DNA from: Maribacter sp044594925
GTDB lineage: Bacteria; Bacteroidota; Bacteroidia; Flavobacteriales; Flavobacteriaceae
Length of the DNA: 64,000 bases
NCBI RefSeq assembly: GCF_044594925.1
Contig: NZ_CP138991.1
Coordinates: forward strand, 1,488,001-1,552,000
Direction: 5' to 3'
Shown here: positions 52,989-62,344 of the stretch, one piece after another
How the letters are laid out: every line of letters starts with the position of its first letter
Numbering within the stretch: position 1 is the stretch's first letter
Notes under the pieces: model-generated
Seen by the model: only the letters and a program-made list of their open reading frames with translations
Databases searched by the model: none
What the model was told of the DNA's origin: nothing
Position numbers and translations under genes: made by a program

Positions 52989-53990
52989 CTACAGGGTATT
53001 TACATGTTGAATCAAATCAACCATTTTATTAGAGAAACCTGCTTCGTTATCATACCAAGAGATCAACTTAAAGAAACCAGAATTTAATTCGATACAAGCA
53101 CCTGCATCAAAAATACTTGTTCTTGCGTCTCCAATGAAATCTTGAGATACCACTTTCTCTTCCGTATATCCTAACACTCCTTTTAATTCTCCTTCAGCAG
53201 CAGCCTTAAATGCCTTCTTAATCTCTTCCAAAGAAGTTTCTTTTTTAACTTTTACCGTTAAATCTACTACAGAAACATCTGCAGTTGGCACTCTAAATGC
53301 CATACCTGTAAGTTTTCCTTTTAATTCAGGAATTACTTTAGTTACCGCAACTGCTGCCCCTGTAGATGCCGGAATAATATTTAACATGGCACTCCTACCA
53401 CCTCTCCAGTCTTTCTTAGAAGGACCATCAACAGTCATTTGTGTTGCCGTAGTTGCGTGTACCGTGGTCATTAAAGCCTCTTCAATACCAAAGTTATCGT
53501 TAACAACTTTAGCTAAAGGAGCTAAACAATTGGTAGTACAGGATGCATTAGAAACAATTAGGTCTGATGCCTTAACGTCTTTATGGTTTACACCAACAAC
53601 AAACATAGGAGCGTCTTTAGAAGGTGCAGAAATAACTACTTTTTTAGCACCACCATCTATATGATATTGCGCTGTTTCAAGCGTGGTAAATATACCCGTA
53701 CATTCTGCTACCGTTTCTGCACCAACAGCATCCCAATTAATATTCTTGGGATCTCTTTCTGCGGTAATTCTTACCGTTTTACCGTTTACTATTAAGTTAC
53801 CATCTTTAACTTCAACGGTACCATCGAATTTTCCATGAACAGAATCGTACTTTAACAAATAAGCTAAATGTTCTACATCCAATAAATCGTTGATAGCCAC
53901 TACATCTACATCGCCTCTTTTTACCGTTGTTCTAAAAACCAGTCTCCCGATTCTACCAAATCCGTTAATTCCTATTTTTAAGTTTGACAT
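52989..53990 (-). CDS. gap: Glyceraldehyde-3-phosphate dehydrogenase, type I
   Basis: The 333-residue enzyme oxidises glyceraldehyde 3-phosphate with NAD+ and phosphate in glycolysis. The Rossmann motif INGFGRIGRLVFR begins at residue 8, and the active site is SNASCTTNC with catalytic Cys151. The DLTVKV and SWYDNEAGFSNKM motifs are complete. Asp35 after VVAIND favours NAD+ over NADP+. It follows pfkA after 23 bases and ends with a strong terminator, so pfkA-gap is a glycolytic operon. Confidence 0.96.
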   Translation of the reverse strand: MSNLKIGINGFGRIGRLVFRTTVKRGDVDVVAINDLLDVEHLAYLLKYDSVHGKFDGTVEVKDGNLIVNGKTVRITAERDPKNINWDAVGAETVAECTGIFTTLETAQYHIDGGAKKVVISAPSKDAPMFVVGVNHKDVKASDLIVSNASCTTNCLAPLAKVVNDNFGIEEALMTTVHATTATQMTVDGPSKKDWRGGRSAMLNIIPASTGAAVAVTKVIPELKGKLTGMAFRVPTADVSVVDLTVKVKKETSLEEIKKAFKAAAEGELKGVLGYTEEKVVSQDFIGDARTSIFDAGACIELNSGFFKLISWYDNEAGFSNKMVDLIQHVNTL

Positions 53991-54013
53991 TTTCCTGTTT
54001 TTATAAATTAAAA

Positions 54014-55000
54014 TTATGTTGTCATTATTTCTGACACCCTAATAAGTTCCTTATCTATTTTGGTGTGTCCTTTTATGGCTTTGTTAATTGGTGTTAATAT
54101 GAGCTGATTATCTTGAACGCCGACCATTAAGCTTGTTTTACCCTCTAAAAGAGCCTCTACGGCCTTAACGCCCATTCTGCTAGCCAGCACCCTATCATAA
54201 CAAGAAGGAGCACCTCCACGCTGCATATGACCTAACACAGAAACTCGCACATCATAAATCGGCAAATGTTCCTCAACGTATTCTTTAAGTTCAAAAACAT
54301 TTTTACCAGATTTGTCGCCTTCCGCAACAATTACAATACTAGAAGATTTTCCGGACTGCTTGCTCCTCTTCAGTGATTCCAATAAACGATCTAATCCTAA
54401 ATTCTCTTCCGGTATTAAGATTTCTTCTGCTCCTGCTCCTACGCCAGCATTTAAGGCAATATGACCAACATCCCTTCCCATTACTTCAACAAAGAATAAT
54501 CGGTTATGAGAACTTGCGGTATCCCTTATCTTGTCTATCGCCTCAACAACTGTATTCAAAGCAGTATCAAAACCTAGGGTGAACGTGGTGCCAAAAATAT
54601 CGTTATCAATGGTTCCGGGTATTCCTATGACCGGAAAGCCATATTCTTGATTGAATATCATTGCTCCGGTAAAGCTACCATCACCACCTATAACAACAAA
54701 AGCTTCTATACCCTCTTTGACCAACTGGTCGTACGCCTGTTTTCTACCTTCAGGAGTTCTAAAATCTTCGCAACGCGCTGATTTTAAAATGGTACCACCC
54801 TTATTAATAATGTTATTAACACTACGGGCGTCCATAGGCTTAAAATCTCCTTCTATCATACCCTGATAACCCCTATAAATTGCCACGCAATCTATCTTTA
54901 AATAGGCACAGGTTCTTACCACGGAGCGAATAGCCGCATTCATACCAGGAGAATCCCCACCAGAGGTCAACACTGCTATTTTCTTGATTTTTGTAGACAT
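54014..55000 (-). CDS. pfkA: ATP-dependent 6-phosphofructokinase
   Basis: The product has 328 residues from the ATG at 55000 (residues STKIKKIAVLTSGGDSPGMN follow). The frame runs open to 55081, but the extra 27 codons are hydrophobic without family similarity and cover the probable promoter. Key motifs are TSGGDSPGMNAAIR, GGDGSFTGA with the Gly that marks ATP rather than pyrophosphate use, GTIDNDIFGTTFTLGFDTA with the catalytic Asp, and VEVMGRDVGHIAL. It is the bacterial PfkA type and is co-transcribed with gap. A 12-bp palindrome 84 bases upstream may be an operator. Confidence 0.95.
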   Translation of the reverse strand: MSTKIKKIAVLTSGGDSPGMNAAIRSVVRTCAYLKIDCVAIYRGYQGMIEGDFKPMDARSVNNIINKGGTILKSARCEDFRTPEGRKQAYDQLVKEGIEAFVVIGGDGSFTGAMIFNQEYGFPVIGIPGTIDNDIFGTTFTLGFDTALNTVVEAIDKIRDTASSHNRLFFVEVMGRDVGHIALNAGVGAGAEEILIPEENLGLDRLLESLKRSKQSGKSSSIVIVAEGDKSGKNVFELKEYVEEHLPIYDVRVSVLGHMQRGGAPSCYDRVLASRMGVKAVEALLEGKTSLMVGVQDNQLILTPINKAIKGHTKIDKELIRVSEIMTT

Positions 55001-55083
55001 GAAAAAAATTAAGCCAACGAAATTACTAAAACTTATAGCAATAAAGAAATAGAATGGGCCTGCTTTTAAATCACCAACCAAAG

Positions 55084-55095
55084 AAAACGTTTTCG
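55084..55095. promoter_or_regulatory. Palindromic operator-like site upstream of pfkA
   Basis: GAAAACGTTTTC is a perfect 12-bp palindrome with a central CG, the form of sites bound by LacI-family regulators of sugar metabolism. It lies 84 bases upstream of the pfkA ATG. No regulator gene is in the window. Confidence 0.4.
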
Positions 55096-55169
55096 TTACC
55101 TTATTTTAACCCATAAATGAAGATTACTAACAATTTCATAACAAAAGACATCATTCTGTTACTTGAAAT

Positions 55170-58100
55170 CTATTGAATGGATTTAGTCTTAGGCTTTGCA
55201 TAAAAGTTAAGGAGACTATCTTTGCCCATGACCGTCGGAATTTGCAAACTATCTTGCGGGATTTCTGGCTTTTCAATCCTTTCCGGTTGCTCCTTTTTAC
55301 GAAGTATTTTTCGAAAAAGCTCCTTAAAGCTATTGAAATCTACCTCATAGGAAAGTCCTGCTCCTTGCGTGGAACCTTGTTGATCTGGCAGGAACGTTTG
55401 TATTTCGCTTTGGCGGCTAAAAAATTTGGCGCTTAATGTCCCTTCTTCGTTCAACAACACTTGAATTTCAAAATCACCAGCAACTAATGTTTCACTAGAA
55501 GCGCCTACAGGAACCCCAACTTTTCCATTGAATAATACTCTGTCACTTATCTGGGTGGATACCGTAACCCCAATACGATCATCTGTTTCTATGGCTGCGT
55601 TTCTGTCTTGAAGTCCTTGTTCATAAGAGAGACCAAAGTTTAGTTTATCATCACCTCCTCCTAAAATGGAATTAAGTATACCGGAGGCACTTTGCACCAA
55701 ATTACCTGTAATCGCCTGTTGATTAATTCCGCTTTGATCGTTTACAAAGGTGCCCTGCGCCAATAGAAAAATAGCATTTTTCTCCTCTACTGTTGGATCT
55801 TGAAGTCTATATTCCAATTCTGATTTAACAATAGAATTGGTGCCAGGGAAATCTATTCCAAATTCAATATTGGGGCTTTCCAATTCTTCTGTTAATTTGA
55901 TAACGACATTTGTCGGAATTCTTCTGGTAAATCCTTGATCATCCAATAGGGGTGCAGGATTCGCATTTAAAGCGTATACCGCTTCCATGTTTAGGTTGGC
56001 CTCGAGTGGTTTTTGATCCCAATTTATGGTACCCCCAGGTTTTACCGTAAACTTTTTATCAATAATACCTCCAAATTTATAGTTGAACTCTCCCGTCACT
56101 ACAACAAAATCACCATACATTTCAAACTTTCCGTTCGTATTGATCTGTATTAGGATAATCCCTTCTCCAGTACCTTTTAAGGAACTTCCCGTTTTGGTAT
56201 CCGTAACTATTTCCACCTCGGCCTCAGGGGTAACATCTAGGTTAAATTCTAACTCTAACCCCTGATAATCCTTTAATTGTCGTTGCTCGGCAATTGTCTT
56301 TAAATCGTTCTTCTCAATAAAATTAATAAAAGAATAATCACCAACACTCGCCACATCGCTCAAAGGTATCTTTAAGGATGTTCCCCTTGCAGTTTCTCCA
56401 TCTACATCTATGTTCAATGCGGTCGTTGGCCCATAAATACGACCTGTACCGTTCAAATAACCTGTGCCGTAGTATAAAACACCCTCTTCAAAATCTTTAT
56501 CAAGAATAAGGAAACGATCATTATTCGTATCTACGTTAAGATTAAGCACCCAATTATCAAAATAACTATGGGAAATAGTACCATCTAGGGTCGCTTTTGT
56601 GTTCTTGGATACATCTTTTAACGCTATGTTTTCAAAATTAAAAGTCTGATTTTGCAGTCGTACCCGTGATCGCGGACCAAAACCGTAATCCACATTAAGA
56701 TAAGGAATGGCAATACCGGCATCATCTAAGGTTAAAAGTCCGTTAAAATCAGGATTATCAACATCTCCTGTTATATTAACTCTACCGGACAAGGCGCCCC
56801 GAATCTTGTCTATTACCCCTTCTCCCAGCGGACTAAAAGGTTCTAAATTAAAATTATTGAAATTAGCTATCAAATTCGCTGTCGGCATTTTTTTCTTATT
56901 GTCCAGCTTGCCTACTACGGCAAACTTTTCAACCCCGTTATCCGAAAGTTGAGAGTTTACTTGAAACTCGGTTAAATCCCTATTACCCACAATACTGATG
57001 GCTAGGTCTCCTAAGTCCATATCATTGATGCCAAAGCCTTCGATATTTAGATTAGAAGATGGTAAATAAATACCGTCTTTTTGTAAAACATTTAGATTTC
57101 CGTTGACTTCCCCTTGCAATTTAAGACTGTCTATGACTGGGGTTATTTTGTTTAGGGAAACTATTTTAAACTGTAATTGCAAATCTTTATACGTAGAATC
57201 CGCCAATTGGCCTTTGAGTCGTATTTGTTCCCTTTGCTCATTATTCATTACTATTTCCTGAATCGTAATGCTATCCAAAGAGCGATTTAAAATAACCTTG
57301 TTTTTAGAATCACCGTCCTTATTCAAAACCCAGGTATTTCCTTTAAAACTGATATCCGAGGTCTTTAAGCCTATGACCGATTTATTCTCTTTATTGAAAG
57401 TATGGTAAAAATTAAGATTGTAGCTATCATCAAATTCACTTCCTCCCTTGAATTCTGACCTAAAGAACAATGTATCCTTAAGCGTGGTGTTGATAAGATT
57501 AAAATCCTTTAGATTATAATAAGGCGTATTTAAATCACTAACAGAAACATAGGTATTGAACAAAGGATTTTTATTATCGATCTTCACTTCAATATTATCA
57601 GCACTGTTTCCAAATGCCTCTATACTTGGGGACTCAAAATTGAGTTTAAAATCCCCTTCATCCGCCACTATTTTACCTTTTATAAAAGTGTTCGGATCAA
57701 ACTTAACTTCCGGAAAAAAAACATCAACTATTTTATTGTAAATTTTAAAGTTGAAGGTTAAGTCCTGACCGTCTGATATCTGGAAAGGTCTATAGTTGGT
57801 GTAAATACTTCCTAAGGAATTTTGAACTAGTTTCCCGAGCTCCTTGACTTTAAAATCACCTTTCATATAACCAGTAATGATATCCGGAGAATTTATTTTA
57901 ATAGTCCTTATGGAATCATTTTCAAAGGTAGAGGTTACGGCAAAATCATCAAAATAATAGGTGTCATTGGCGTTTTGATAATTGGTTTGACTAAAGTTTA
58001 TATCCCCAACAATATTATCCAAAGAAGTGCCATTAATATCCATATCAACATTACCTTTAAATATGGAAACACTATCGTTTATAAAATTCAACTTTTTAAA

Positions 58101-59621
58101 ATCAGCATAGGCAACAGCTGCTTTAAAATTGAAATTATTCCTTGTCTCACCAAAGTCCGCCAATCCCTTAAAATCAAACTTTATATTCTCATCGTTACTA
58201 TTCAAAGAGCCATCGAACAACTGTTCTTTTAAGATACCGGAGACTTTCAAATCCTTATAATTGTATCGATTAAATTCAATGGAATATATCTGTCCGATAA
58301 CTTCGGTGTTCAGTTTTTCTTTCACAAAACCTTTGCCCTCTACATTAAAATCCAGACTAGTTTTTCCTAGACTTTTACTGTCTACAAAATCACCTAGGTC
58401 AAAATCTATCAAAGAAACAAAACCCTTATAGGCAGCATTATCTATATTATTGAAATCTGTTATCACTATATCCGCATAGCTACTGCCAACAGCCGTATTA
58501 AGATTTACCTTTGCATTTATTGACGAGTCCGTTATCAGTGCATTTCCTCTTATCGTAAACTGTCCTAATTTGCTAAATGTGGAAGGCAAAGAATTACCGA
58601 TTAAATTAGGTAACAAAGCATTAAGCTGATAGTAACTACTAGTTACATTCTTCATCTTAGCATCTAGCGTGAAGCCTTTCTGTTTATTGAATAAGTTCTT
58701 AAAATTAAAATCTCCCCGTATTCCCGTATTATCGGAAAATAAAAAAAGGTCGTCCGTATTTAAATCGTTGAGAACTCCGTTTATATTTGTCGTTAATGTG
58801 GCTATCTTCCCTTTACCAAATTCGTTGTAGATTAAATTAATCTCATCAAAAGCGACTACAGATTCCTGAAAATCCGCCTCCACGTTAACCTTATTTAGAA
58901 AATCTTTAAAATCTTCCCGGTTATAGTTAAATATTAAATTCCCATCAAGATTGGACAAAGGCGTTTTTATGTTCAAAGAATCAAAACGCATTTGTTGCTT
59001 GGTATACTTAAATTCTGTTTTTAAGTTCTCTACCTGAAGTCCCCTTTTACTGTAGAAAGACATCTTATCAATATCTGCGGAAACCTCAGGGCCAAGTATT
59101 TGAAAATTGTTTGCTTGTATGTTCAATTTCTTGAATAACAACACTTCGGCGTTCTCAAGATTATCATCGATATACTGGAATTTACTATGTTTTATAGCTA
59201 CAAAAGAAGAAGAGAAGAAAAATGGCGGAGTTCCAGGAGCCCTAGGTTTACCATCGTCTAATTTATCTATAAATACTTCTAGATTGGTGTTACGATTACC
59301 GTAATAGTTTCTTAATTTAAAGTGCAGGTCATCTACGTTGATATCTCCAAACTCTAATTTTCCTTTGGCAAGATTACCAACGCTTAAAATTGATGTTTTA
59401 AGTTCATTAACGTAAAAAAGTGTATCCTTTTGATAATCCTCAATATACACACCCTTTAGTGCCGTATCCCACGTAATGAGGGATACCCTTAACTTCTCGA
59501 TATTAATATTGGTGCCAAATTCTTTATTTATGGTAGTGGTAGCATAGTTTGCCAACTTGGTCTGCACCACTTCAAGGGAAAGCACAATAGTGCCTAAAAC
59601 ACATATCAATACCAGTACCAA
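55170..59621 (-). CDS. tamB: TamB-like translocation/assembly module protein (DUF490)
   Basis: This giant protein (1483 residues from the TTG at 59621) has one N-terminal membrane helix, a very long AsmA/TamB-type beta-helical body of repeating strands, and a C-terminal DUF490 domain (about 1080-1440; TGSSLKGTGEGIILIQINTNG is near its start, then FMEYRLQDPTVEEKNAIFLL-like sequence). TamB-family proteins bridge the envelope and carry phospholipid to the outer membrane. The listed start is the first standard start codon in frame, but the codons just before it encode KKLRKILIRTLL, the usual basic beginning of such proteins, with ATC at 59657 where ATG would be expected. A Pro-rich, charged tail ends the protein. 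It is divergent from tsaD. Confidence 0.88.
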   Translation of the reverse strand: MVLVLICVLGTIVLSLEVVQTKLANYATTTINKEFGTNINIEKLRVSLITWDTALKGVYIEDYQKDTLFYVNELKTSILSVGNLAKGKLEFGDINVDDLHFKLRNYYGNRNTNLEVFIDKLDDGKPRAPGTPPFFFSSSFVAIKHSKFQYIDDNLENAEVLLFKKLNIQANNFQILGPEVSADIDKMSFYSKRGLQVENLKTEFKYTKQQMRFDSLNIKTPLSNLDGNLIFNYNREDFKDFLNKVNVEADFQESVVAFDEINLIYNEFGKGKIATLTTNINGVLNDLNTDDLFLFSDNTGIRGDFNFKNLFNKQKGFTLDAKMKNVTSSYYQLNALLPNLIGNSLPSTFSKLGQFTIRGNALITDSSINAKVNLNTAVGSSYADIVITDFNNIDNAAYKGFVSLIDFDLGDFVDSKSLGKTSLDFNVEGKGFVKEKLNTEVIGQIYSIEFNRYNYKDLKVSGILKEQLFDGSLNSNDENIKFDFKGLADFGETRNNFNFKAAVAYADFKKLNFINDSVSIFKGNVDMDINGTSLDNIVGDINFSQTNYQNANDTYYFDDFAVTSTFENDSIRTIKINSPDIITGYMKGDFKVKELGKLVQNSLGSIYTNYRPFQISDGQDLTFNFKIYNKIVDVFFPEVKFDPNTFIKGKIVADEGDFKLNFESPSIEAFGNSADNIEVKIDNKNPLFNTYVSVSDLNTPYYNLKDFNLINTTLKDTLFFRSEFKGGSEFDDSYNLNFYHTFNKENKSVIGLKTSDISFKGNTWVLNKDGDSKNKVILNRSLDSITIQEIVMNNEQREQIRLKGQLADSTYKDLQLQFKIVSLNKITPVIDSLKLQGEVNGNLNVLQKDGIYLPSSNLNIEGFGINDMDLGDLAISIVGNRDLTEFQVNSQLSDNGVEKFAVVGKLDNKKKMPTANLIANFNNFNLEPFSPLGEGVIDKIRGALSGRVNITGDVDNPDFNGLLTLDDAGIAIPYLNVDYGFGPRSRVRLQNQTFNFENIALKDVSKNTKATLDGTISHSYFDNWVLNLNVDTNNDRFLILDKDFEEGVLYYGTGYLNGTGRIYGPTTALNIDVDGETARGTSLKIPLSDVASVGDYSFINFIEKNDLKTIAEQRQLKDYQGLELEFNLDVTPEAEVEIVTDTKTGSSLKGTGEGIILIQINTNGKFEMYGDFVVVTGEFNYKFGGIIDKKFTVKPGGTINWDQKPLEANLNMEAVYALNANPAPLLDDQGFTRRIPTNVVIKLTEELESPNIEFGIDFPGTNSIVKSELEYRLQDPTVEEKNAIFLLAQGTFVNDQSGINQQAITGNLVQSASGILNSILGGGDDKLNFGLSYEQGLQDRNAAIETDDRIGVTVSTQISDRVLFNGKVGVPVGASSETLVAGDFEIQVLLNEEGTLSAKFFSRQSEIQTFLPDQQGSTQGAGLSYEVDFNSFKELFRKILRKKEQPERIEKPEIPQDSLQIPTVMGKDSLLNFYAKPKTKSIQ

Positions 59622-59701
59622 TAATGTCCGGATCAGTATTTTCCTTAGTTTTTTGATAGCGCTTTATGTTTTACCTTTATCATCCAATTTTTATTCCAAA
59701 A

Positions 59702-60727
59702 ATGCCAGAAAGCAAAATTATTTATATTCTCGCCATTGAATCGTCTTGTGACGATACTTCGGCCGCAGTACTTCAGAACAATATTGTGCTCAGTAATGTG
59801 GTTGCCAATCAGAAGATACATGAGGAATATGGAGGCGTAGTTCCAGAGCTTGCATCGCGTGCACACCAACAAAATATAGTCCCCGTAGTAAATCAAGCGT
59901 TAGCTAAAGCAAATATCGATAAAAATCAGTTATCAGCCATAGCCTTTACCAGAGGTCCTGGTCTAATGGGTTCGCTTTTGGTGGGGACCTCTTTCGCGAA
60001 ATCATTGGCATTGGGACTCAACATCCCCTTAATAGAAGTAAATCATATGCAGGCACATATTTTGGCTCATTTTATAAAAGAAGAGCCTATGTCCCCTCCA
60101 ACTTTTCCATTTCTAGCATTAACCATTAGCGGAGGCCATACACAAATAGTGAAAGTGGCCGATTATTTTAAAATGGAAATCCTAGGACAAACCTTGGACG
60201 ATGCTGTGGGAGAAGCATTTGATAAAAGTGCGAAGATATTAGGCCTGCCCTACCCCGGAGGTCCGCTAATAGATAAGTATGCAGCAAAGGGTAATCCCCT
60301 ACGATTTGAATTTCCAAAACCAAAGGTAGACGGTGTAAATTTTAGTTTTAGCGGTTTAAAAACCAGTATTTTATATTTTATTCAAAGAAAGACCAAGGAA
60401 AACCCAAATTTCATCAAAGAAAACCTCGAGGACATTTGTGCTTCTATACAACACACTATAGTTGCCATATTAATGGGTAAACTAAAAAAAGCGGTCAAAT
60501 TCACGGGAATTAAACAAGTAGCAATAGGAGGCGGTGTTTCCGCTAATTCCGGAATTAGAAAAGCTTTACAAGAAGCTGAATCCAATTTAGGATGGAAAAC
60601 TTACAGTCCAAAATTTGAGTACTGCACGGATAATGCTGCTATGATAGGCATCGTTGGGTATCTCAAGTTTTTGAACAAAGACTTTTCAACGCAGGATGTT
60701 ACTGCTAAAGCCAGATATATCATATAA
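59702..60727 (+). CDS. tsaD: tRNA N6-threonylcarbamoyladenosine transferase TsaD
   Basis: The 341-residue protein transfers the threonylcarbamoyl group to A37 of ANN-decoding tRNAs. It has ILAIESSCDDTSAAVL at the start, the iron-binding NHMQAHILAHF motif (His115, His119), TISGGHTQ, and the C-terminal GGGVSANSGIRKAL and DNAAMIG motifs. I chose the ATG at 59702; the frame extends 12 codons upstream to 59666, but those residues are not part of the family. It is divergent from tamB with only about 45-80 bases between, and it is followed by rsmE after 15 bases. Confidence 0.96.
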   Translation: MPESKIIYILAIESSCDDTSAAVLQNNIVLSNVVANQKIHEEYGGVVPELASRAHQQNIVPVVNQALAKANIDKNQLSAIAFTRGPGLMGSLLVGTSFAKSLALGLNIPLIEVNHMQAHILAHFIKEEPMSPPTFPFLALTISGGHTQIVKVADYFKMEILGQTLDDAVGEAFDKSAKILGLPYPGGPLIDKYAAKGNPLRFEFPKPKVDGVNFSFSGLKTSILYFIQRKTKENPNFIKENLEDICASIQHTIVAILMGKLKKAVKFTGIKQVAIGGGVSANSGIRKALQEAESNLGWKTYSPKFEYCTDNAAMIGIVGYLKFLNKDFSTQDVTAKARYII

Positions 60728-60742
60728 TTTTAAAAACGAATT

Positions 60743-61453
60743 ATGCAATTGTTTTTTAATTCCGAATTAACAAAATCTACAACAAGTTTTGAGTTTGATG
60801 ACTTGGAGAGTAAGCACATTATAAAAGTGCTGAGAAGAAAACGTGGCGATCAATTGCAAATTACAAATGGAAAGGGAGATTTCTTTGATGCAATTATAAC
60901 TGATGACCACCTCAAAAAGTGCACTGTTTCCATAGTAAAAGTTTCGCATACTATCCCAAGAAGATATTGGTTACATATGGTCGTTGCGCCAACCAAAACC
61001 AATGAAAGGTTTGAATGGTTTTTAGAAAAGGCTACCGAAATTGGTGTAAATGAAATAACACCTATAATTTGCGATAGGTCCGAAAGGAAAATTGTTAAGA
61101 TAGAACGTTTAAAAAAAGTGGTGCAAGCTGCCATGAAACAATCCTTTCAATCCTATTTACCAAAAGTTAACGAACCCGTTTTATTTAAAGAATTTTTAAA
61201 GCAGCCGAAGGAAGGCTTGCTTTTTGTGGCGCATTGCGAAGAAGATGTAGAAAAATATGAACTCAAAAGAAGGGTTGCCCCGGATAAACCGGTTACCATA
61301 TTAATAGGACCTGAAGGAGATTTTAGTCCAGCCGAAATAAAACAGGCCGCTAATCATGGTTTTCTACCGGTTTCCATGGGTAGAAATAGATTACGTACCG
61401 AAACCGCAGGTATTGTGGCTTGTGCTACCGTAGCAATGATAAACAATGGTTAA
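60743..61453 (+). CDS. rsmE: 16S rRNA (uracil-1498-N3)-methyltransferase
   Basis: This 236-residue SPOUT-class enzyme methylates U1498 of 16S rRNA with S-adenosylmethionine. An N-terminal PUA-like domain (HIIKVLRRKRGDQLQITNGK) is followed by the knotted methyltransferase domain (TEIGVNEITPIICDRSERK, LIGPEGDFSPAEI, LGxNRLRTETAG-like end). The length is typical. It sits 15 bases after tsaD. Its TAA overlaps the stop of the convergent DUF1223 gene. Confidence 0.94.
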   Translation: MQLFFNSELTKSTTSFEFDDLESKHIIKVLRRKRGDQLQITNGKGDFFDAIITDDHLKKCTVSIVKVSHTIPRRYWLHMVVAPTKTNERFEWFLEKATEIGVNEITPIICDRSERKIVKIERLKKVVQAAMKQSFQSYLPKVNEPVLFKEFLKQPKEGLLFVAHCEEDVEKYELKRRVAPDKPVTILIGPEGDFSPAEIKQAANHGFLPVSMGRNRLRTETAGIVACATVAMINNG

Positions 61454-62229
61454 TTCATAACAGTCAATTTTGAAGCTCCCGTAATCTCAAGATTAGCATC
61501 TTGCACCAAAAGAAAGATTGAAACTTTATCCTTACTCGTCGCCAGAGCTGGAATAGATACAAATCCATCTCCCTTGCCAGTTGATAACGGAATTGATTTC
61601 TCCCCGACTACTATGTTAGAATTTTTTAGGCTTCTATTTCTATTTTCCCCTCTTTTTACGGTAGTAATACGCTCATTCAAAACAGTTACAATACGCAGTT
61701 TTTTCTCCTTCAAATCACCACTAATATCATAATTGAAAAGAAATTTATCATCCGTTCTTTTTCCTTGAAAATGTACAAGGTTTTTAAGTCCTAGCTTCTT
61801 ATACGAATCTATTTTACTAATTATCTTAGCTCTGTGCGACCCTACCAGATGTTCCTTTCCATTTATGACCAGTTGAGGTGTGTAGTTACTTCTACTTCTG
61901 AACTTCACATTATAATTTCGTTGTTTTTGGGTATAATCACTAGAGCTAAAAGGATCTTCCCAACCAATGTAGTTCCAATAATCGACGTGGTACGAGAGCG
62001 CAAGCACGTTATCCGGATATAATTTTTGAACATCTTTTAAGAGTACATCTGCAGGTGGGCAACTAGAACATCCTTGAGAAGTAAATAGCTCAAGGACCAC
62101 TAGACCATTGGCGGGCTCGGAAGTCATTACGTTATCATTTTGAATAACCGCATTGGAGATTTTATATTCCTTAAACGCCATTAACATTAACACTGCACTA
62201 AATAATACAGGAAGAATTAATTTTTTCAT
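61450..62229 (-). CDS. DUF1223 secreted thioredoxin-like protein
   Basis: I chose the ATG at 62229 (259 residues); the frame has a GTG one codon earlier. A signal or membrane segment (residues 1-19) precedes a DUF1223 domain: LVVLELFTSQGCSSCPPAD with a C-x-x-C pair (Cys54, Cys57), LSYHVDYWNYIGWEDPFSS, and TPQLVINGKEHLVGS with the cis-Pro-type TPQ of thioredoxin folds. The family is widespread but its reaction is not settled; a periplasmic redox role is the usual guess. It shares a TTAA tetranucleotide of stop codons with rsmE. Confidence 0.87.
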   Translation of the reverse strand: MKKLILPVLFSAVLMLMAFKEYKISNAVIQNDNVMTSEPANGLVVLELFTSQGCSSCPPADVLLKDVQKLYPDNVLALSYHVDYWNYIGWEDPFSSSDYTQKQRNYNVKFRSRSNYTPQLVINGKEHLVGSHRAKIISKIDSYKKLGLKNLVHFQGKRTDDKFLFNYDISGDLKEKKLRIVTVLNERITTVKRGENRNRSLKNSNIVVGEKSIPLSTGKGDGFVSIPALATSKDKVSIFLLVQDANLEITGASKLTVMN

Positions 62230-62292
62230 CACTAAAAATTTTAAAGCTTACATATTTTAAACCACTTGCCTAATTATCAACCCAACTTATGA

Positions 62293-62322
62293 TTTGTTTC
62301 AAAGTGATTATATGTAAATTTG
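62293..62322 (+). promoter_or_regulatory. Complete Bacteroidota-type promoter
   Basis: TTTG at 62293-62296, an 18-base spacer, and TAAATTTG at 62315-62322 form the best -33/-7 pair in the window. Transcription would start near 62328, before the ATG at 62345. Confidence 0.65.
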
Positions 62323-62344
62323 ATAAAGGTTTATTCGTTTACAT

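Noticed and set aside
55001..55081. N-terminal extension of PfkA by 27 residues
   Set aside because: The extension is not part of the family and covers the probable promoter region; the ATG at 55000 gives the standard PfkA beginning.
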